Shown here in pieces: positions 1 to 10,877 of a stretch of DNA of 64,000 nucleotides. The position numbers were made by a program, and so were the translations under genes. The stretch is from Ruegeria atlantica (lineage in GTDB: Bacteria > Pseudomonadota > Alphaproteobacteria > Rhodobacterales > Rhodobacteraceae). A model generated the notes under the pieces. The model saw only the letters and a list, made by a program, of their open reading frames with translations. It ran no database searches and was not told where the DNA came from. The stretch covers positions 248,001-312,000 of the forward strand of contig NZ_WQCF01000002.1 of NCBI RefSeq assembly GCF_013032455.1, written 5' to 3'. How positions within the stretch are numbered: position 1 is the stretch's first letter; the number at the start of each line of letters is the position of its first letter.

Positions 1-2
1 AC

Positions 3-431
3 AAACCGGCAGCATTGGCCGAGATTTACCGCGTGCTGAAACCGGGTGGGCGATTGTGTCTGACCTGCTGGCGCGCCATCTCGCCCTTTAACAACGCATT
101 GGCCGAGGCATTGGCAATTCATGTCGGCGATGACGCAGCACAAAAAGCTCGTGCGCCGTTTTCGTTCCGCGACGGGGACGTCATCACCAACCTGCTGCGA
201 CAAGCGGGATATTCGATTGCCCTACACGACGGGATCATTCTGCAACGTCGGTTCGAGGATCTGAGAGCGCAGGTCCTTGCCTTGCCGGTCGAACAGGACA
301 TGCGCGAAAAAGGCGAGGCCGTGATCGACCTCGTTTTGGACGACATTTCCACCCGCCTAGCCCCTTACGCGCAAAACGGCGTGTTTATCGTGCCGCAGGA
401 AGCGCATTTCTTTGTCACCATGCGGCCCTGA
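3..431 (+). CDS. SAM-dependent methyltransferase, C-terminal part (5' end outside window)
   Basis: The reading frame is open from the first bases of the window, so the gene starts upstream. The visible N-terminal part reads EIYRVLKPGGRLCLTCW, the post-motif region found in class I (type 11, UbiE-like) SAM-dependent methyltransferases, where the LKPGG turn follows the SAM-binding strands. The SAM-binding glycine motif itself lies outside the window. The rest is an alpha/beta segment ending in a hydrophobic strand before the stop. Substrate cannot be told from this fragment. It is followed after 41 bases by nth on the same strand. Confidence 0.75.
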   Translation, partial: KPAALAEIYRVLKPGGRLCLTCWRAISPFNNALAEALAIHVGDDAAQKARAPFSFRDGDVITNLLRQAGYSIALHDGIILQRRFEDLRAQVLALPVEQDMREKGEAVIDLVLDDISTRLAPYAQNGVFIVPQEAHFFVTMRP

Positions 432-472
432 CGCCCTTTACCCGCTGGCCTGCACACGGCATTAAGGCGCGG

Positions 473-1117
473 ATGGCAAAGCAACTCGATTATCATACGA
501 TCCGCGAGATCTTTACGCGTTTTCAGGACGCCGACCCGGAACCCAAGGGCGAGCTGGAGCATGTGAACGTCTATACTCTGGTCGTGGCTGTCGCGCTGTC
601 GGCGCAGGCGACCGATGCAGGCGTCAACAAGGCCACGCGAGAGCTGTTCAAGATCGCTGACACGCCACAAAAGATGCTGGACCTTGGCGAAGAAGGTCTG
701 ATCGAACATATCAAGACCATCGGCCTGTTCCGACAGAAGGCCAAGAACGTCATCAAGATGAGCCGCATTCTGGTTGACGACTACGGTGGCGAGGTCCCGA
801 ATTCCCGTGCCGCTCTACAATCGCTGCCGGGCGTGGGGCGCAAAACCGCCAATGTGGTTTTGAACATGTGGTGGCGACAACCGGCGCAGGCGGTGGACAC
901 CCATATCTTTCGCGTTGGAAACCGCAGCGGCATCTGCCCGGGTAAGGACGTGGATGCGGTAGAGCGCGCCATCGAGGACAATATACCCGCGGATTTCCAG
1001 CTGCATGCGCATCACTGGCTGATTTTGCATGGCCGCTATCACTGTAAGGCACGCAAACCCATGTGCGGCACCTGTATCATCCGTGATCTCTGCGAATTTG
1101 AGGACAAGAACCTATGA
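473..1117 (+). CDS. nth: Endonuclease III (DNA glycosylase/AP lyase)
   Basis: This is a base-excision repair enzyme that removes oxidised pyrimidines and cleaves the abasic site. The 214-aa length fits the family. The helix-hairpin-helix is visible as LPGVGRKTANVVL near residue 118, the catalytic aspartate lies in VDTHIFR about 20 residues later, and the C-terminus carries the 4Fe-4S ligand pattern C-X6-C-X2-C-X5-C. Its stop overlaps the start of the following sugar kinase gene by 4 bases (ATGA), so the two are probably co-translated. The nth-kinase pairing is, as I remember it, common in this bacterial family. Confidence 0.96.
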   Translation: MAKQLDYHTIREIFTRFQDADPEPKGELEHVNVYTLVVAVALSAQATDAGVNKATRELFKIADTPQKMLDLGEEGLIEHIKTIGLFRQKAKNVIKMSRILVDDYGGEVPNSRAALQSLPGVGRKTANVVLNMWWRQPAQAVDTHIFRVGNRSGICPGKDVDAVERAIEDNIPADFQLHAHHWLILHGRYHCKARKPMCGTCIIRDLCEFEDKNL

Positions 1118-2103
1118 AAACCTACCAGCTTGTCGGCATCGGAAATGCCGTTGTGGACGTGATTTCCCAAGCCGATGACAGTTTCCTGGAACTGATGGGC
1201 ATCGAAAAAGGCATCATGCAGCTGATCGAGCGGGACCGGGGCGAGGTCCTTTATGCGGCAATGGAAGGGCGGGTGCAGACACCCGGCGGTTCGGTCGCCA
1301 ACACGATCGCGGGCGCGGGCGCGCTGGGGCTGGATTCGGCATTTATCGGACGGGTGCATGACGACGCCTTGGGTCGCTTCTATGCGGATGCGATGAACGA
1401 GGACGGCGTCGATTTCGTCAACCCGCCGGTACCGGGGGGCGAGCTGCCAACCTCGCGCTCTATGATCTTCGTTTCGCCCGACGGCGAGCGTTCGATGAAT
1501 ACTTATCTGGGCATTTCTTCCGAACTTTCGTCTGCGGATGTCTCCTCAGACGTGGCGGGCAACTGTCAGCTCATGTTCCTTGAGGGCTATCTGTTCGACA
1601 AGGAAAAAGGCAAGGCCGCGTTCCTTGAGGCCGCGCGTAACTGTCACAAAGGCGGAGGCAAGGCCGGGATCGCCATTTCCGACCCGTTCTGTGTCGAACG
1701 TCACCGGGTCGATTTCCTGCTGCTGATCGAAAACGAGCTGGATTTCGTTATCGGAAACGAGGCCGAGATCAAATCACTGTTCGAAACCGACGATCTGGAA
1801 GAAGCACTGGCGAAAACTGCCGGGATTTGCCCTCTGGTCGTCTGCACTCGTTCGGGCGACGGGGTGACCGTTCTGCATGACTGTCAGCGCATCGACGTGC
1901 CGGTTGAAAAAGTGGTGCCCGTGGACGCAACCGGCGCTGGCGACCAGTTCGCAGCCGGGTTCCTGTACGGGATGGCCACGGGTCGTGATTACGAGACCTG
2001 CGCCAAAATCGGCAATGTCTGCGCCCGGGAAGTGATCAGCCATATCGGCCCACGCCCCGAGGCCAATATGCAGGAACTGTTGCGCGCTGAAGGTTTGCTG
2101 TAG
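1114..2103 (+). CDS. PfkB-family carbohydrate/adenosine kinase
   Basis: A 329-aa ribokinase-fold kinase. The N-terminal part has the GIGNAVVDVI strand and a TPGGSVANTIAGAGALGL substrate-binding stretch. The C-terminal PfkB signature DATGAGDQFAAGFLYG lies near residues 271-286, with D277 as the expected catalytic base and the GAG as the anion hole. Members with this length and neighbourhood are often annotated as adenosine kinase, but fructokinase or another sugar kinase activity cannot be excluded from sequence alone. It starts inside the end of nth (4-bp overlap). A small inverted repeat (GTTCTG, 4 nt, CAGAAC) spans its stop and that of the convergent gene. Confidence 0.9.
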   Translation: MKTYQLVGIGNAVVDVISQADDSFLELMGIEKGIMQLIERDRGEVLYAAMEGRVQTPGGSVANTIAGAGALGLDSAFIGRVHDDALGRFYADAMNEDGVDFVNPPVPGGELPTSRSMIFVSPDGERSMNTYLGISSELSSADVSSDVAGNCQLMFLEGYLFDKEKGKAAFLEAARNCHKGGGKAGIAISDPFCVERHRVDFLLLIENELDFVIGNEAEIKSLFETDDLEEALAKTAGICPLVVCTRSGDGVTVLHDCQRIDVPVEKVVPVDATGAGDQFAAGFLYGMATGRDYETCAKIGNVCAREVISHIGPRPEANMQELLRAEGLL

Positions 2104-2112
2104 GTTCTGTCT

Positions 2113-2949
2113 TCAGAACTCTGCGGCAGTATCGTTCAAGGCCCAGTCGTATTGGTAGGCTCTGACGCGCTGAGCCTCCTGTATCCGCGCACGCAATTCG
2201 GGTTCGGCCACTGTGCCGATATAAGCCAGAACAGCCTGCTCGTCCGGCCCGAAATCCTCACGGAACCAGATGTAGATCTTGGACAGGATTAACCCGCCGC
2301 GCGCGTCAAACCGCACCCCGCGCGGATCGTTGACATAGGCGCGTTCGGCGGCGGCAAAGTCACGCTCTAGCGTTTCGGCCCGCCAGGCGCGATCCATCAG
2401 GTTCGGGCAACCTACAGCGGCGCAGTTCAGGGCATAATGAATGCGCGGCTCATCGAATGTGGGTCGGATAATGCGATGTTCGATATCGTTCAGGCTCAAA
2501 TCCTCGCCCGCCACCTGCACCAAAGGCCGGCTCCAGGGACCAATCGAAAACGGCCCGTCCTTTATATCGCGGATCGAGGCGACCGGGTAATCCTCCAGCA
2601 CGACATCCACCGTCGCCGCGTTATAGAGGTTGATCCAAAAGGCCAATTGCTGATCGCGTGTCAGGTCTGCCGGATCGACGGCCTGCAGTTCGATAAGGTA
2701 CCTATCCAGCCGATCTCGGTCAGGTATTGTCACCCTTCCATAGGCCACCCGGTTCACGCCTTCTGCGTCCAGTGCAACGTAGCGAGACAGAAAATCCGTC
2801 CAATCCCGGTGATCGACCTGCTGCCCAGGCGGTGGGGCAAAACTGGTCAGTGATTTCTGTGGCAAAGCCTCGGGTGCAGGCAGCGCAAGGCGTTCGACAC
2901 TGGCACAAGCCGCAAGCAAAGGCAGCAACAGGATCAACAGCTTTTTCAT
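2113..2949 (-). CDS. DUF547-domain lipoprotein
   Basis: A 278-aa exported protein. The N-terminus MKKLLILLLPLLAACASVER is a lipoprotein signal with an LAAC lipobox, so cleavage before Cys15 and lipid anchoring are expected. The body matches what I know of DUF547: a DWTDFLSRYV segment, FWINLYNAATVDVVL, and the later ALNCAAVGCPNL stretch with two cysteines. The molecular function of DUF547 is not known to me. The gene follows the radical SAM gene on the same strand with a 4-bp overlap, so the two are probably expressed together. Confidence 0.85.
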   Translation of the reverse strand: MKKLLILLLPLLAACASVERLALPAPEALPQKSLTSFAPPPGQQVDHRDWTDFLSRYVALDAEGVNRVAYGRVTIPDRDRLDRYLIELQAVDPADLTRDQQLAFWINLYNAATVDVVLEDYPVASIRDIKDGPFSIGPWSRPLVQVAGEDLSLNDIEHRIIRPTFDEPRIHYALNCAAVGCPNLMDRAWRAETLERDFAAAERAYVNDPRGVRFDARGGLILSKIYIWFREDFGPDEQAVLAYIGTVAEPELRARIQEAQRVRAYQYDWALNDTAAEF

Positions 2950-4319
2950 GATGCGTCCTTCCGGGCCCGGCGAAGGGCCCGCATCTTTCCTTTGAGGTGC
3001 TTCAACGGGGCCATTGCTGGATCATTTAAATCCGGTAAGTCTGGCGTGGCGGACAGACGTGGAGCAGCCGCGTTCCACCAACTTGGCCCAGAGGGGCCTT
3101 CAATTCGGTCAGGCGTCGCAAGATGCAGATCGCGTTGTGCATTGTGTGCGCACATGGACAAGGGACCATTCGCCGTAGCCACCATGAACACGCAAGATGC
3201 GCAGCGATCTTCCTCCAACGCATCCGCCGCCATAAAGTTATGGATGAACACCGCCTGACGCCGCATCGGACCACGCAGCAACCCTGACCCCAGCCGCGCC
3301 ACGCTCAGCGCCAAATGACCCAGCACCCGCAAAGCCAGCAGCGGATAACGCAGGATCACGCGACGTACTTTGGCGCGGATACGGATATGCGCGTCTTTCT
3401 GGTCGTCCACGGCCTCAAGCGCGGCAATCACCTGATACACCAGCCGCCGGTTCGACAGAAGAGAGACCGCCCGCCCGCCGGCCGTGAGCACACTGGCATA
3501 TCGGTTGCATTTGGAATGCCCAACGGCCGCAGCGCCAAAATGTAACGGGGTGCCATAACCCGCCTCAATTGCGCGCGCCACGCTGTCCTGTGTGATCGCG
3601 TCGGGCCGTTCACGCAGGACCCCACGCCCGGTATCGGCCTGCATCTGGAACGAGACAAATGCGACCTCTGGACAATCCCGCAAAAACCGTGCCAGCGCAG
3701 AAAGCTCGTCGAAATTGCCGCCGAACACGGTGGTGTTGAACAGGATGCGCAGCCCCAGCCCGCGTGCCCGGCGGATATAGGCGCGCCGCACCGTGTTCAG
3801 CTCGGCCTCGTTGCCGAAGCCTTTGCGCTCCTGCGTCATGTCTACGTGGAAGGCCACATCATCCAGCCCGGCCGCCGCAAGCCGCGTCAGAAATGCCCGG
3901 CTGGCGCGAATACCGTTTGTCATCAGACAAGACCGCATCCCCAAGCGGCGAATTTCACGACAAAGCGCCTCAATATCTTCTACCTTGCGCAGGGTCGGAT
4001 CACCCCCGGTCAACTGTACCGAAACCCCGGTGCCATAGTGGCTGCGGATCGTGGCAAGCCGCGCGTATAGAACCGAAAGCGGCGGATCATAGGTCATTTC
4101 GGCCCGGTCCGAGAGATAACACAGCGTGCAATCCAGATTGCAGCGCTGGGTGACCTCAAGCGCGACGCAGGCGATAGGATAGAAGCGCCCCGCCGTCTGA
4201 CCCGCACCATATTCACCGCAACCTTGCAAACCCCCGCGCAAAGGCGCGCGACGGTCGGTGCCAAGAAATTTGCGCCCGGCGGGGACGATGCTGCACAGGC
4301 TTGAAGCGGTATCTTTCAT
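2946..4319 (-). CDS. Radical SAM protein with extra C-terminal cysteines
   Basis: A 457-aa protein from the ATG at 4319, chosen because TTGAGG precedes it and the conserved part follows. A longer frame reaches 4457 without a better ribosome site. The radical SAM cluster motif C-X3-C-X2-C is C60, C64 and C67 (VTQRCNLDCTLCYLS), followed by a QLTGGDPTLR strand that stands where GGEP normally is. Further cysteines sit in HSKCNRYASV and in the C-terminal DRCASCVFMV and LSMCAHNA, which could bind an auxiliary iron-sulfur cluster. The layout resembles broad COG1964-like oxidoreductases, but I cannot name the reaction. It is translationally coupled to the DUF547 lipoprotein gene. Confidence 0.8.
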   Translation of the reverse strand: MKDTASSLCSIVPAGRKFLGTDRRAPLRGGLQGCGEYGAGQTAGRFYPIACVALEVTQRCNLDCTLCYLSDRAEMTYDPPLSVLYARLATIRSHYGTGVSVQLTGGDPTLRKVEDIEALCREIRRLGMRSCLMTNGIRASRAFLTRLAAAGLDDVAFHVDMTQERKGFGNEAELNTVRRAYIRRARGLGLRILFNTTVFGGNFDELSALARFLRDCPEVAFVSFQMQADTGRGVLRERPDAITQDSVARAIEAGYGTPLHFGAAAVGHSKCNRYASVLTAGGRAVSLLSNRRLVYQVIAALEAVDDQKDAHIRIRAKVRRVILRYPLLALRVLGHLALSVARLGSGLLRGPMRRQAVFIHNFMAADALEEDRCASCVFMVATANGPLSMCAHNAQRDLHLATPDRIEGPSGPSWWNAAAPRLSATPDLPDLNDPAMAPLKHLKGKMRALRRARKDAS

Positions 4320-4501
4320 ACGCCTCAAGTTAAAGGCGAGGGGCATCCCCGGCCACGCCCCTTCACGGCAAATTGTGGGATGGCGAGGTCGGGATGACGC
4401 GCCACGCACCAATAAATTTGCGGGCCCCGGCGTGACCCTGCAGGGGATCAATGGCAAACTGACCGGAAATGCTGGCCGGCCTCTGAATACCTTGAGGAAC
4501 T

Positions 4502-4999
4502 CTAGTCCGAAGAAAGACCAAGAAAGTCAGCAAAAGCGTCCACCACCTTCTCGTACACCTCACGCTTGAACGGTACGATCTCTTGGATCAGCTTGTCGGG
4601 GTCTTGCCATTTCCAATGGGTGAATTCCGGGTGATCTGTGGCGATGTTGATCTGATCGTCTCCGCCAGTGAACCGCAACAAAAACCATTTCTGCTCCTGA
4701 CCTCGGAAACGGCCCTTCCAGATCTTGGGCACAATGTCATGGGGCAAGTCGTAGGGCAGCCAGCCGTCGGTCTCGGCCACGATTTCGACCAGATCAGACG
4801 TCACGCCGGTTTCTTCCCACAATTCGCGTAGGGCGGCATCGCGCGGGTCTTCGCCTTTGTCCACACCGCCCTGAGGCATCTGCCAGGCGTCCTTGTGGCG
4901 ATCATTGCGCTGGCCGACGAATATCTTGCCCTTGGCATTCATCAGCATCAGCCCGACGCAAGGGCGATAGGGCAGCTTGGCGATTTCTTCCGGGGTCAT
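4502..4999 (-). CDS. rppH: RNA pyrophosphohydrolase (Nudix)
   Basis: RppH removes pyrophosphate from 5'-triphosphate RNA, which starts RNase E-dependent decay. From the ATG at 4999 (GAGG seven bases upstream) the protein is 165 aa and begins [16 protein letters not shown], the usual N-terminus of the family. The Nudix box covers residues 45-66 (GGVDKGE then RELWEETGV). The [14 protein letters not shown] stretch before it is the typical RppH substrate region, which separates it from generic Nudix enzymes. An in-frame ATG at 5011 is possible but lacks a ribosome site. The 182 bases between this gene and the start of the radical SAM gene hold nothing I recognise. Confidence 0.93.
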   Translation of the reverse strand: MTPEEIAKLPYRPCVGLMLMNAKGKIFVGQRNDRHKDAWQMPQGGVDKGEDPRDAALRELWEETGVTSDLVEIVAETDGWLPYDLPHDIVPKIWKGRFRGQEQKWFLLRFTGGDDQINIATDHPEFTHWKWQDPDKLIQEIVPFKREVYEKVVDAFADFLGLSSD

Positions 5000-5071
5000 G
5001 CGCGGCCTCATAATTCTGCTACGAACTGTCTGTAACAAGCACGGCAGCGCCCGCAAAGGGGGTGACGTTAG

Positions 5072-7165
<2,094 letters not shown>

Positions 7166-7260
7166 GTACGGTCAATTTCGACGCAGATATGTCGGCAATC
7201 ACCTAGTAAACGACGATTGACCGACTAGAGTGGCAATGCCGAATGTAGGGGCGGCTTGCC

Positions 7261-8172
7261 ATGGTCTTTGCCACCATATTATCCGGGCTTGCCCCGAGTT
7301 TCCTGATGGTCGCGCTCGGCGGGGTGATCCGGGCGCGCTTGTCTGAGAATGCATGGCAGGGCCTCGACAAGCTGAACTTTGAAATTCTGTTTCCCGCATT
7401 GCTGTTTGTCGCGGCCTGTAAACGGCCCATCGCTGTGGCGGATGTGCTGCAGATTGGCCCAGCTGTTTGGACCATTCTGATTTTTGCGATGCTTTTAGGC
7501 TGGGCAGCCCGACCAATCGGCCCGGACCGGTTTCTGGATTTTGCGGGCGGCTGGCAAACGGTGTGGCGCTTTAACTCGGCAATCGCACTGGTGGCATCAC
7601 AAACCCTGGGGCCGGGCACAATCGGTCAGATGGCTGTAGCCATCGGGATGGCGGTGCCTGTTGCCAACATGCTTGCGGTTTTGGTGCTGTCAAAAGGAGG
7701 CAGCCTGAGCGTTTTGCAAACCTTGTCCAAAGTAGCGCTGAACCCCTTTTTGCTGGCAAGCGTCCTAGGCGTGGCGGTCGGCCTTTCCGGCATCTCTATT
7801 CCTGCGCCCATTCTGGCCCCACTTGAAATGGTCGCTGCGGCGGCAATTCCGATTGCGCTGATTTCAATCGGCGCAACAATGAACTGGACCGCTCTGGCAA
7901 AGATGGATCGGTTCAGCGGATATGTTTGCCTGACACAGCTGGTTCTGGTGCCGGGCGCTACATTTCTTGTCTGCCTTCTTGCCGATGGGGCGAACGGGCT
8001 GGCCCCTGTATTGATCCTTTTTGCAGCACTGCCTACCGCGTCCGCTGCACATGTTCTGGCGTCTGGCTTCGGCGCTGATAGAAAACTGGTGGCCACGCTG
8101 ATAGCTCAATCAACACTTCTAAGCGCTGTGACCCTGCCACTGTGGATACTGGCGGCAAGAGCCGTGTTTTAG
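7261..8172 (+). CDS. AEC-family transporter (auxin efflux carrier-like)
   Basis: A 303-aa membrane protein with about eight to ten hydrophobic segments spread over its length and no signal peptide. The N-terminal region FATILSGLAPSFLMVALGG and the C-terminal pair of helices with PTASAAHVLASGFGAD fit the AEC (auxin efflux carrier/malonate permease) family, where a conserved small-residue stretch near the C-terminus forms the crossover region. These carriers move organic anions across the inner membrane. The substrate here cannot be told. It is monocistronic by position: 95 bases separate it from the FadH-like gene and a convergent gene follows. Confidence 0.82.
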   Translation: MVFATILSGLAPSFLMVALGGVIRARLSENAWQGLDKLNFEILFPALLFVAACKRPIAVADVLQIGPAVWTILIFAMLLGWAARPIGPDRFLDFAGGWQTVWRFNSAIALVASQTLGPGTIGQMAVAIGMAVPVANMLAVLVLSKGGSLSVLQTLSKVALNPFLLASVLGVAVGLSGISIPAPILAPLEMVAAAAIPIALISIGATMNWTALAKMDRFSGYVCLTQLVLVPGATFLVCLLADGANGLAPVLILFAALPTASAAHVLASGFGADRKLVATLIAQSTLLSAVTLPLWILAARAVF

Positions 8173-8197
8173 GGATCGCACCGCCGTCTGTCAGGAC

Positions 8198-8638
8198 CTA
8201 CTCCACCGTAATCGTAATCACCTCGGACACAATCGGCGTGGCATGCGGCACGTGACCTGCATCACCAAGCACCAGCTGCAGGGTATGTTCTCCGGGGGCA
8301 AGGTCCAGCGTCACTTCCGTCTGGCCACCACCGAAATGAACATGGTTGTCATCTGACGGCAGCCCATAGGCCAATTCATCTGCCCCGTCTTCACCTTCAC
8401 CCAATGGCGGACGGTCGATCAGCAGATGATGGTGACCTGTGTTTTCTTTCTCGGTCCCGGCAGGTGCCACGCCCATACCGCTCAATCCAAAGACCACGGT
8501 AACGGGCGACTGAACTGTGTCACCGTCGGACAGATTCACAAAATAGACTTTGGCTTCGGGGTTGGAAGGCGTCTCTCCTCCTGCCAGCGCAAGGGTGGCC
8601 GATATGAAAAATGCTGCAATAGCGAAAAAGGCTTTCAT
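8198..8638 (-). CDS. DUF4399-domain exported protein
   Basis: A 146-aa protein from the ATG at 8638, supported by GGAGGAG just upstream. An in-frame extension to 8692 lacks such a site. Residues 1-19 (MKAFFAIAAFFISATLALAG) are a Sec signal peptide. The mature part has the pattern VYFVNLSDGDTVQSPVTVVFGLSGMGVAPAG, then HHHLLID, then a HVHFGGGQTEVTLDLAPGEHTL strand, which is the DUF4399 beta-sandwich layout as I know it. The several histidines could bind a metal, but no function is established. It diverges from the LysR gene across 228 bases. Confidence 0.83.
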   Translation of the reverse strand: MKAFFAIAAFFISATLALAGGETPSNPEAKVYFVNLSDGDTVQSPVTVVFGLSGMGVAPAGTEKENTGHHHLLIDRPPLGEGEDGADELAYGLPSDDNHVHFGGGQTEVTLDLAPGEHTLQLVLGDAGHVPHATPIVSEVITITVE

Positions 8639-8732
8639 GATCTCCTCCGTGGTCACAAATTTGCCATTCTCATCATAGCATATCAGCGCCAAGGCCTATA
8701 AATCCCTTTCTCTTTTGGGTTGTGGCACCGTT

Positions 8733-8748
8733 GGAAACCACTGTTTCC
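8733..8748. promoter_or_regulatory. Short perfect palindrome between the DUF4399 and LysR genes
   Basis: GGAAAC - cact - GTTTCC is a perfect 6-bp inverted repeat in the divergent intergenic region. It could be an operator for the adjacent LysR-type regulator or for either promoter, but it lacks a clear T-N11-A LysR core. Confidence 0.25.
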
Positions 8749-8866
8749 GCGTTTCCCAAGCGCAAACGATCCGAATAAAATCCCCGATATTATCCCATGT
8801 CCGCCCAGTTTCCGCCCAGATTGACCCCAATAGTGAGACAATGAATAAAGGACCTGGGGAACGAGA

Positions 8867-9781
8867 ATGGACAGACTGACCGAAATGGAGGCCTTTGCCA
8901 ATGTGGTGGACCAAGGTGGCTTCACCGATGCGGCGAAAAAGATGGGCATCTCCAAATCGGCCGTATCTAAGCACGTATCGAGCCTTGAGGCGCGACTAGG
9001 TGCACGGCTGCTGAACCGCACGACCCGACGTGTTTCACCAACAGAAATCGGGCTGGCCTACTATGATCGCGCCCGCCGCGTTCTGAATGACGCAGGCGAG
9101 GCGGATGCGCTGGTGACCTCGATGCAATCAGCCCCATCCGGTCTGCTGCGCATCAGCGTAGCGACAGATTTCGGCGTGAACCATTTGTCGCCGGTATTGT
9201 CGGAATTCCTGGCCGCTTACCCGGATATCACCGTAAATATGGTGCTGAACAATCGCTATGTGGAACTGATTTCGGAAGGGTTCGACGTGGCCGTGCGCAT
9301 CGGCGAACTGGAAGACAGCACGCTGCGCGCACGCAAGCTGACCGAAACCGTGAAACGTATGGTCGCCGCACCCAGCTATGTCGAGAAATTCGGTCGCCCG
9401 CAAAAGATCGACGATCTGAACGAACACAAGCTGCTGCATTACTCCAGCCAGTCTTCCGGCAACGTCTGGCGGCTGACCGCGCCTTCAGGTGAAAAACGCC
9501 AGGTTCGCACTGCCGGATGGCTAAGCGTTAATGACGGGCAATCTCTGTTGAATGCGGCCATCTCGGGGTTGGGTATCGCCTATTTGCCCAGCTACCTGTA
9601 CGCCGACGCGTTAAAATCCGGCGCGGTGCTGGATGCAATGCCATCGCTGCCAGACGAGGTACAAGGTGTCTATGCGGTTTACCCGCCCGGCCGCTTCACG
9701 CAGCCGAAGGTGCGCGCTTTCATTGACTTTCTGGTAGAAGCCTTCGCGGACAAGGGCCTGATGGACTGGTCGGGCTCGTAA
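8867..9781 (+). CDS. LysR-family transcriptional regulator
   Basis: A 304-aa regulator. The winged helix-turn-helix is in residues 1-60 (FANVVDQGGFTDAAKKMGIS then KSAVSKHVSSLEARLGARLL), followed by the substrate-binding domain with two lobes (LLRISVATDFGVNHLSPVL and the later VNDGQSLLNAAISGLGIAYLP). This belongs to the large AaeR/DsdC-like branch often next to oxidoreductases. Its regulon is not obvious: the upstream neighbour is the divergent DUF4399 gene and downstream is a convergent operon. No transposon or integrase is near. The effector is unknown. Confidence 0.93.
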   Translation: MDRLTEMEAFANVVDQGGFTDAAKKMGISKSAVSKHVSSLEARLGARLLNRTTRRVSPTEIGLAYYDRARRVLNDAGEADALVTSMQSAPSGLLRISVATDFGVNHLSPVLSEFLAAYPDITVNMVLNNRYVELISEGFDVAVRIGELEDSTLRARKLTETVKRMVAAPSYVEKFGRPQKIDDLNEHKLLHYSSQSSGNVWRLTAPSGEKRQVRTAGWLSVNDGQSLLNAAISGLGIAYLPSYLYADALKSGAVLDAMPSLPDEVQGVYAVYPPGRFTQPKVRAFIDFLVEAFADKGLMDWSGS

Positions 9782-9974
9782 GAACCTAATACATCACGGA
9801 AAACGTGTTGAACGCATATTCCCGCAACGCAGCGTGAAATCGGCGCTATTGCGGCGCTACGCCCCTAAGCATTGGCCTGTGCTCGCCCCGACAATCAACG
9901 CTTGGGAACATTATCCAGTCGACCGATTGAACCTTTTTTGATTCTGGAGGCCTACCTGACCCAAGTCACCCGGA

Positions 9975-10877
9975 TCAGTTGACCAGCAAAACCGCCTCGA
10001 CCCGGCGGTTCAACTCGCGACCTTTCGGCGTTTCATTCGATGTCAACGGTGCAAGATACCCGATGCCTCGCGCCTCCAGCCGGTCGGCGGCAACACCATG
10101 CGCTTCAATCATGCGGGCGCGAACGGCCTGTGCCCGGCCTGTGCTGACCGATATATTGGCGTCCAGCGCGCCGGTGTCGTCCGTATGCCCCACAAGCGCC
10201 AATCGTGTATCCGGATTGTCGGCCAGATAGCTCGCAATCTGTGCCAATGAGGTGAAAGGACCCTCCCCCAGAGTAATCTCGCCGGTTCGAAAATGCAGAT
10301 CATCCAGAATGACGTGGCCATTTTGATCCAGCGCAGCCAGAAGATCCACCGGAGTGCTAACCACTTCTTCAACTACCAGCGGCGGCGGGTCTTCTGAGCC
10401 AACCGGTGTAACACGGATCATCTGAATATATCCGCTGGGCGGATTGCGACTGATCAGTAGGCTCAGCACATCATCTCCGCGCGCAGCAGACAGAAATCGA
10501 TAATCCTGAATCGCCACATACATGTCAGGGGTCGGAACCACCTCGGTCGCGAAACGGAAATCAAATCCACCACAGGCGTCGGCCTCACATTCAAACAGCA
10601 CGTCATAGCCCTGTGCGATGATCTGGTCGCGCAGCGGTGCCAGCAATTGCAAAGTAGTGCTTGAGCCTGATTGCACACGCCAGGTAATCCGTTCCACCCG
10701 CCCTTCAGTTTGGCGCACCGGCAGAGTGTCGTTGGCAAAAGGACCGATGGGCAGATCGTAGCTGTCCAGCGGGCTGGTCCGGTCGCTGATCTGGCGCGAT
10801 CCGGTCGGCATAGTCATCTCTTGCGCGGCAATAGGCCCGGCCAGAAATAAAAGGATCAGTGAAGCAAATCGGATCAT
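9975..10877 (-). CDS. OmpA-family outer-membrane/peptidoglycan-binding protein
   Basis: A 300-aa envelope protein from the ATG at 10877. A longer frame to 10976 would overlap the preceding gene deeply. Residues 1-18 (MIRFASLILLFLAGPIAA) are a signal peptide. The C-terminal OmpA domain, about residues 190-300, has HFRTGEITLGEG, LALVGHTDDTGALDANISVS and the RAQAVRARM and GRELNRRVEAVL helices that hold diaminopimelate of peptidoglycan. The N-terminal half has two cysteine-containing strands (FECEADACGG) with no name known to me. Its start overlaps the stop of the AhpD-like gene by 4 bases. The 193 bases downstream, before the LysR gene, hold nothing I recognise. Confidence 0.88.
   Translation of the reverse strand: MIRFASLILLFLAGPIAAQEMTMPTGSRQISDRTSPLDSYDLPIGPFANDTLPVRQTEGRVERITWRVQSGSSTTLQLLAPLRDQIIAQGYDVLFECEADACGGFDFRFATEVVPTPDMYVAIQDYRFLSAARGDDVLSLLISRNPPSGYIQMIRVTPVGSEDPPPLVVEEVVSTPVDLLAALDQNGHVILDDLHFRTGEITLGEGPFTSLAQIASYLADNPDTRLALVGHTDDTGALDANISVSTGRAQAVRARMIEAHGVAADRLEARGIGYLAPLTSNETPKGRELNRRVEAVLLVN

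Noticed and set aside
2104-2119. GTTCTG-CAGAAC repeat as a terminator between the convergent kinase and DUF547 genes
   Set aside because: A 6-bp stem without a T-run is too weak.
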